From Linepithema humile (lineage: Eukaryota > Arthropoda > Insecta > Hymenoptera > Formicidae): 64,000 bases of DNA. The position numbers and the translations under genes were made by a program. Positions 59,320-64,000 of this stretch are shown piece after piece. Under the pieces are notes generated by a model. It searched no databases. It was not told the origin of the DNA and saw only the letters and a program-made list of their open reading frames with translations. The stretch covers positions 14,074,001 to 14,138,000 of the forward strand of contig NC_090128.1 in the NCBI RefSeq assembly GCF_040581485.1. The letters run 5' to 3'. How positions within the stretch are numbered: the first letter of the stretch is position 1; each line of letters begins with the position of its first letter.

Positions 59320-61240
59320 ATGAATTTTAAAAAAATTTGTTTGAATAACGATACAAAAATTATTGTAGATAATTTTAGTCCATATGATATTTTTATAGGA
59401 ATAACAGATAAAGGATTCGATTATGATTATAAAAACAATACAAAACAGGACTATCACATTTATTCGAACATTCCATTTTCAGACACAGAGGAGAGAACGA
59501 TAATATAATATATAACGGTTCAACATGTTTCAACTTTATGACATTCTTTAGTAAGAGAAGAAACAATAGTATTACATATAATGATGTATGTAAGAATCTA
59601 ATTTATAAATTCTATGACAAATTTAGTAATATCCCTTTTATATACAATTTTGATTTCGATGATAAATTAAGTAAAATAGTAGATGAATTAGAAAATGAAT
59701 ATTATTTTAGAAAAAGTTACGATATTGACGGAATTTCTCTATTTTTTATAAACTATGGAAAGAAATATTTAGGAGGCACGTCTATAGATCTGTCAAACGA
59801 AGAAGTTATAAAAAAAAAATTAATAAAATTATGGGAAAATATAGATCCGTCTGATATCTTAATAATATTAAAGTATAATAATGATGAAATAATAGATATT
59901 ATTAATCATACATTTGGTTAAAAAAAAAAAAAATAAAAAAAAAATCTACGTACAAAAATTCTACAAACGAAATTCAAAAAACGTTAAAGGGATATTCGTG
60001 TATACTAACTAAGTGTGAAAATGATTTTAATATAAACATTAGGGTGGACAACGATAAAAAATTGTTCAAAGGACTATTCCTGTTAACTACATTTGGTATA
60101 AAAGTAAATTGCATAAATGATTATTTTTATATATCAATTAGTTTTGATAGAAATCCATTGAATATAGTTAATTATATTCTAAATGAAAATATAGAGTCAA
60201 TTGTTAATAATATATTAAGTAACAACGATAGAAGAATATATATAGAGGACGTTTTTCATTTTTACAAATATTTTGATATAACTTCTCTACTAGAAGACTA
60301 CTTGTACAGTGACGATTATGCAGATAAATATTCTGAATATATTTATCCGGTCATTGAAAATATTAAAGAGAATGTTTTAACATACGGGAATTTAATAATT
60401 AATACTTCTCCTGACAATATATTAGTAAATATGATTGACTTGAATAACGACAAGGTTTTCGTCACAGAAGTTTTATTAGATATAGATTACAAAAAAGAAG
60501 AAAAGATTAATATAAAAAGAAAAAAATTTAATAATAAGGAAGAAAGAAAAACAAAAAATTACGTAGAATTTCCACAAATAATTAAAAATGTTGAAAATTA
60601 CGAATTGGATTTCAACAAGACTTTAAACAACTATTGCTACTTAATATTGTTTTATGTTTACAATTCGGTTTATAATATAAAAATAAGTAATAATGTAAAG
60701 ATAATAGAAGATAAATACGAAATAAAATATATACTAAAAAGAATCAAAGGAGAAAATATTAATAACGAATACTTGTATAGAGATTTTTGTCCTTATTTTT
60801 ACGAAGCTCTGTTTCAATTTTATTTGTTCGACAGGGAATGTCCAGATATCAATAGTATAGTAAAGTTATTCAAAAGAAAAAATGAATTAAGATATATTAT
60901 AAAGAAAATTCAAAACAAAGAGAGAAAACGTGAGCTTATCTTGAACAGTAAGATATATAGTATAAAAGCAGAATATAATTTTCTTATAACATTGACATGG
61001 ACAGAAAACAAAATATTACATGGATATATGTTGAACTACTTAAAAGATAAAGGATTGATATATTCAATGAACATATACGAATTAGATGATTATGCAATGT
61101 TCTTTAATTTAACTACTGATCCAGATAGATGCGTATATGAATTAGACAGATATATATCGTCGTACGAAGATATAGACGTGCTTTATATAGTTTCTTACAA
61201 ATCTAAAAATTTAGATTTTAGTAGTATTTTTTTTATTTGA
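59320..61240 (+). pseudogene. Large viral protein of unknown function (about 640 codons), two frame breaks
   Basis: Three frames follow each other: 59320-59508 (TAAATG start), about 59505-59921, and about 59945-61240. The breaks lie near 59490 and in the A-run 59921-59947. Each new frame is open well before its first Met, which supports one gene. No motif recognised; the last part has a basic stretch 'KRKKFNNKEERKTKN' and a charged C-terminal domain with 'TWTENKILHGYMLNYLK'. Poxvirus virion proteins such as E6 have a similar size, but this is only a size match. Confidence 0.45.
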
Positions 61241-61273
61241 GAGATATTAGTGGAAGAAAAATATTCGGAGATA

Positions 61274-61468
61274 TCATATAATAATTTTTATATACGTTTT
61301 AGAAGTCATGGTTTGCCCATAAATAATATCACATCCATCTACTAATTGATTTAAAACTTCAACTGATATGCTAATCAATTTATCATTTTTATTTGGTTGT
61401 TTAATTTTTTTTAATTTACATACAAAATTAATACTTGTAAGATTTTTATATAATACATTATTACTCAT
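61274..61468 (-). CDS. Small viral protein, 64 residues
   Basis: Short frame just downstream of the helicase on the same strand (9 bp gap). No motif. May be a real small gene or a remnant. Confidence 0.3.
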   Translation of the reverse strand: MSNNVLYKNLTSINFVCKLKKIKQPNKNDKLISISVEVLNQLVDGCDIIYGQTMTSKTYIKIII

Positions 61469-61476
61469 AACATATT

Positions 61477-63447
61477 CTATTTTTTTTTACTATCTATATT
61501 TTCAAAATTTTCTAGCATTTTGTTAATACTATTTTTTAGATAAATAGATATATACTCTATCATATCACAAGGATATGTGTTATATATTCTATATATATGC
61601 TTCATAAATTTTCTGTTGTCTACAAATATATCATTTTGCCTTAAATACTCAATAGTCCTTTCGAATCTTGTAGCATCGTCTGGAATTATAAATATATCAT
61701 CAAATTTTATTTTATACATTTTAAGAAATATTACATACGGATATAAAAATTCATAGTTAATTTTCTTAAAATCTTTTTTTAATTTATTTTTATCATATAA
61801 TACTATGTAATTACCCGGAAGTTTTCTACCAACTCTACCTTTTCTCTGTTCAGCCATTCCATAAGTGATATTATCAACTTCTCCTCCAAAAAATCTTTTA
61901 GAAAAAAATGTTCCTGTATCGTAAACATATTGAGCATTGCACAAAGTAAGCGACGATTCCAATATATTAGTTGATAATGCTATAACGCTTTTATTATGAC
62001 TTGATTCTATTTTCTTAATTATATTAGATGCAGATGGGTACACTTTACTATGAATAGGTATAAATACCAAATTTTTATCATTTTCAAATACAGATGATAA
62101 ATGTTTAAACACACTTGAAATATCAGATATCCTAGAAAAGAAAAATATTCCAGCTTTTCCTTTATCGGGTCTATGTTTAGTTATTACATCCTCGATCACA
62201 TATCTATCTCCTATTATTATCTCTTTTACAGGATGTAATTTATCTCCCTCTATATGAATAAATTCAATATTTTTATTAAAATATTTATATATTCTGTCTT
62301 TATCTTTGTCTATAGTAGCACTCATAAGTATTATATTATTATATCTTTTTCTTTGATTCCTGAGGATTGTTATACATATATCAGAAAAAGTTTCGTGTTC
62401 GTGTATCTCGTCAACGAACACTGATGCCAATCTATCGGCATTCAATTTAATTGACGCAGCTATTCTATTGATACAGAAATTTAATTCGACGCTTTGAGGG
62501 TTTTTATTATAATATATAGTGTTTGAAACATTCTTAAAGTTCATAGTGACAGGACTATTTTCTATTATTATGTTACTCTCGGTTCTATAACCTAAACTTC
62601 TTAAGAAATTTTCTCCATTTGACACAATTAAAGCCTTTCTGGGAAATATTATCATAGTTTTGTCTTTTTTGTTAAAATTATCAAGATCGACACTTGATAG
62701 ATTAAAATCGTAACCTCCGAATAAAAAATTGTACCAAGAAAATACTTTTGGAACTTGAGACGTTTTTCCAACTCCTGTACTTCCGGTAATTACACAATCT
62801 TTTCTATTAACCCATATATCAAAAAATCTAATCTGGTTTATAGGTTCCAAAGATTTAAGACTTATTTTTTGGAAATACTTAATATCGGAATCAAGAGGAT
62901 TTACTAACTTTTGTCTAAATGTTATATCACCTTTTTTCTCTATTCCAGTTGATAGAAAACCAAATCTTATTGCAGCTTTAACTGTTCCAAAAACTTGATA
63001 AAAAGTAAGATCATCGAATACTACTTTTCTTTTTATTGATAAGTAAGAATATGCTTCGTATGAAAATATATATCTATCATCTCCTATTCTAATCGAAAGT
63101 TGATTATCTGGAATGTTATGGTATATTATATTGATATCATTCTGAGGAATACTAAAGAACGTTCCTTCTGTTATTTCATAATTTAGATAAATATAATTTC
63201 TTTGAGACACTATCACTTTTTTTAAGTAAGAATATTTCCAAAAATGTTTATATATAGGTACTATACATAATTTGAAATACTCTTTATTTCTAAATATAAA
63301 ATCTTCATCAATATAACCTACTTGATGAATAGTTTCTAAATTTGGAAATAAAAAAAATTGTATACATTTCAAGTTTTCTATAATTTCTCTGTACATAAAA
63401 TATTCATTTTTATCTACGTTAAATAAGCTAAAGAAATCTGTATCCAT
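61477..63447 (-). CDS. NPH-II (I8R)-like DExH-box RNA helicase
   Basis: An intact 656-residue frame. Motif I 'DCVITGSTGVGKTSQVPKVF' (residue about 217), motif Ia 'TMIIFPRKALI', motif II 'VFVDEIHEHETF' (DExH form DEIH), motif III 'IILMSATID', motif V 'VIALSTNILESSLTL' and motif VI 'YGMAEQRKGRVGRKLPGNY'. Vaccinia NPH-II is 676 residues; it unwinds RNA 3' to 5' in the core during early transcription. Divergent to the Erv1-like gene. One of the few complete enzymes here. Confidence 0.9.
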   Translation of the reverse strand: MDTDFFSLFNVDKNEYFMYREIIENLKCIQFFLFPNLETIHQVGYIDEDFIFRNKEYFKLCIVPIYKHFWKYSYLKKVIVSQRNYIYLNYEITEGTFFSIPQNDINIIYHNIPDNQLSIRIGDDRYIFSYEAYSYLSIKRKVVFDDLTFYQVFGTVKAAIRFGFLSTGIEKKGDITFRQKLVNPLDSDIKYFQKISLKSLEPINQIRFFDIWVNRKDCVITGSTGVGKTSQVPKVFSWYNFLFGGYDFNLSSVDLDNFNKKDKTMIIFPRKALIVSNGENFLRSLGYRTESNIIIENSPVTMNFKNVSNTIYYNKNPQSVELNFCINRIAASIKLNADRLASVFVDEIHEHETFSDICITILRNQRKRYNNIILMSATIDKDKDRIYKYFNKNIEFIHIEGDKLHPVKEIIIGDRYVIEDVITKHRPDKGKAGIFFFSRISDISSVFKHLSSVFENDKNLVFIPIHSKVYPSASNIIKKIESSHNKSVIALSTNILESSLTLCNAQYVYDTGTFFSKRFFGGEVDNITYGMAEQRKGRVGRKLPGNYIVLYDKNKLKKDFKKINYEFLYPYVIFLKMYKIKFDDIFIIPDDATRFERTIEYLRQNDIFVDNRKFMKHIYRIYNTYPCDMIEYISIYLKNSINKMLENFENIDSKKK

Positions 63448-63485
63448 TATTTAATAAATTATTTTTTATCAATAATTTAATAATA

Positions 63486-63491
63486 TAAATG
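63486..63491 (+). promoter_or_regulatory. TAAATG late-type initiator of the Erv1-like gene
   Basis: 'AATAATATAAATGG' at the start codon, 40 bp from the divergent helicase start. Confidence 0.55.
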
Positions 63492-63767
63492 GATATATCA
63501 CCAGTATATTGGGAAAGAGGAGCTTGGGCTATTATATTCACGACAATTTATCATTATTATAAAGATTTTTATCAGTTAATGTATTATTTGGAACATTTCT
63601 ATATTCCTTGTAGAGTATGTAGGGAAAACTTATCGAAAAAGAAAAATGATATTGGATTCAAATCATTTTCAGGAGCTAATAGTTTAAGAAAATTTTATAT
63701 AGACATATATAATGATCATCATTCTGATAAGATAAACGAAAAAAATTTATCAAATTTAGAAGTATAG
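63489..63767 (+). CDS. Erv1/ALR-type thiol oxidoreductase (E10R-like)
   Basis: The 92-residue protein starts at TAAATG and has 'YWERGAWAIIFTTIYHYY', the typical N-terminal helix, and the redox 'IPCRVCREN' CxxC at residues 41-44, then 'LRKFYIDIYNDHHSDK', matching the L-x-FHNxVN region. Vaccinia E10 is 95 residues. It would start disulfide formation in cytoplasmic virion proteins. Intact. Confidence 0.85.
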   Translation: MDISPVYWERGAWAIIFTTIYHYYKDFYQLMYYLEHFYIPCRVCRENLSKKKNDIGFKSFSGANSLRKFYIDIYNDHHSDKINEKNLSNLEV

Positions 63768-63817
63768 TATATTAATAAAATATGAAAATGTTTATATTGA
63801 ATTTTATACAATAATAA

Positions 63818-64000
63818 ATGGAATCTATACAATCAATAGATCCTAAGAAAATTTATATTGAGACTCCAGGTAAATGTATGAAAAGTTTGATACAATTTTG
63901 TGTTGAATTTGATAAACAATTGGCAAAAGAAAATGAGAAGGCAGGTAAAAAATTGAAAACTACAAAGGCAAAAACAAAGGAAATAGGTTCAAAGAATTAT
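63818..64000 (+). CDS. Viral protein, N-terminal 61 residues (continues beyond the window)
   Basis: Start at TAAATG (63815-63820). It reads MESIQSIDPKKIYIETPG... with a very basic stretch 'AGKKLKTTKAKTKEI'. The open frame reaches the window end. Family not recognised; possibly a nucleic-acid-binding protein. Confidence 0.5.
   Translation, partial: MESIQSIDPKKIYIETPGKCMKSLIQFCVEFDKQLAKENEKAGKKLKTTKAKTKEIGSKNY

Overview
The window looks like an insect chromosome, possibly ant or another hymenopteran, that carries a decayed, endogenised poxvirus-like DNA virus. The insect group is a guess from the style of the transposable elements. The host part (about 1.6-17.3 kb) holds non-coding AT-rich DNA, short intron-containing genes and several transposons. 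The viral part (about 19.2-64 kb, plus the first 1.1 kb) is about 75-80% AT, packed with genes on both strands, and has no recognisable introns. Many viral reading frames are broken and several carry host transposons, so this is a genomic fossil rather than free virus.

Left end, 1-1130: viral genes of a tandem-repeat family, the last cut by a palindromic MITE. Host section, 1.6-10.6 kb: a tandem duplication, a mariner-like remnant, the 5' exons of an unknown gene, a hAT MITE and an ADAM/ADAMTS-like metalloprotease. The metalloprotease is truncated by a 6.5 kb EnSpm/CACTA-like element (10584-17067) that carries a transposase gene and a spliced accessory gene. A half MITE and an alternating palindromic AT-rich array (17.3-19.2 kb) separate this from the viral DNA.

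Viral section, 19.2-64 kb. Most poxvirus functional classes are represented. Transcription and RNA processing: RPB2-like polymerase subunit, SF2 ATPase of the VETF-s/NPH-I type, VLTF-3-like and VLTF-2-like zinc proteins, poly(A) polymerase catalytic subunit, capping enzyme in rearranged pieces, and an NPH-II-like helicase. Virion assembly: D13-like scaffold/capsid protein, A32-like packaging ATPase, F10-like kinase, P4b-like core protein, two large candidate core polyproteins, small membrane proteins and an Erv1/E10-like thiol oxidase. Accessory genes: HAD phosphatase, N-myristoyltransferase-like protein, TspO/MBR-like membrane protein, a Pif1-like helicase fragment and a second kinase-like protein. 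The block at 28.7-33.9 kb has the order and orientation of vaccinia A10L-A11R-A12L-A13L-A14L.

Three patterns tie the viral genes together. Many genes start at TAAATG, the poxvirus late-promoter/initiator signature. Likely virion precursors share a Gly-Gly-X-Lys/Arg motif that looks like the processing site of a viral SUMO-type protease; in one of them the site has grown into a 195-bp poly-C/poly-Gly tract. Most frame breaks lie in A/T homopolymers or short repeats (decay or assembly error), while a hAT MITE, a solo LTR, a CACTG-ended element and an inversion inside the capping enzyme are real structural damage.
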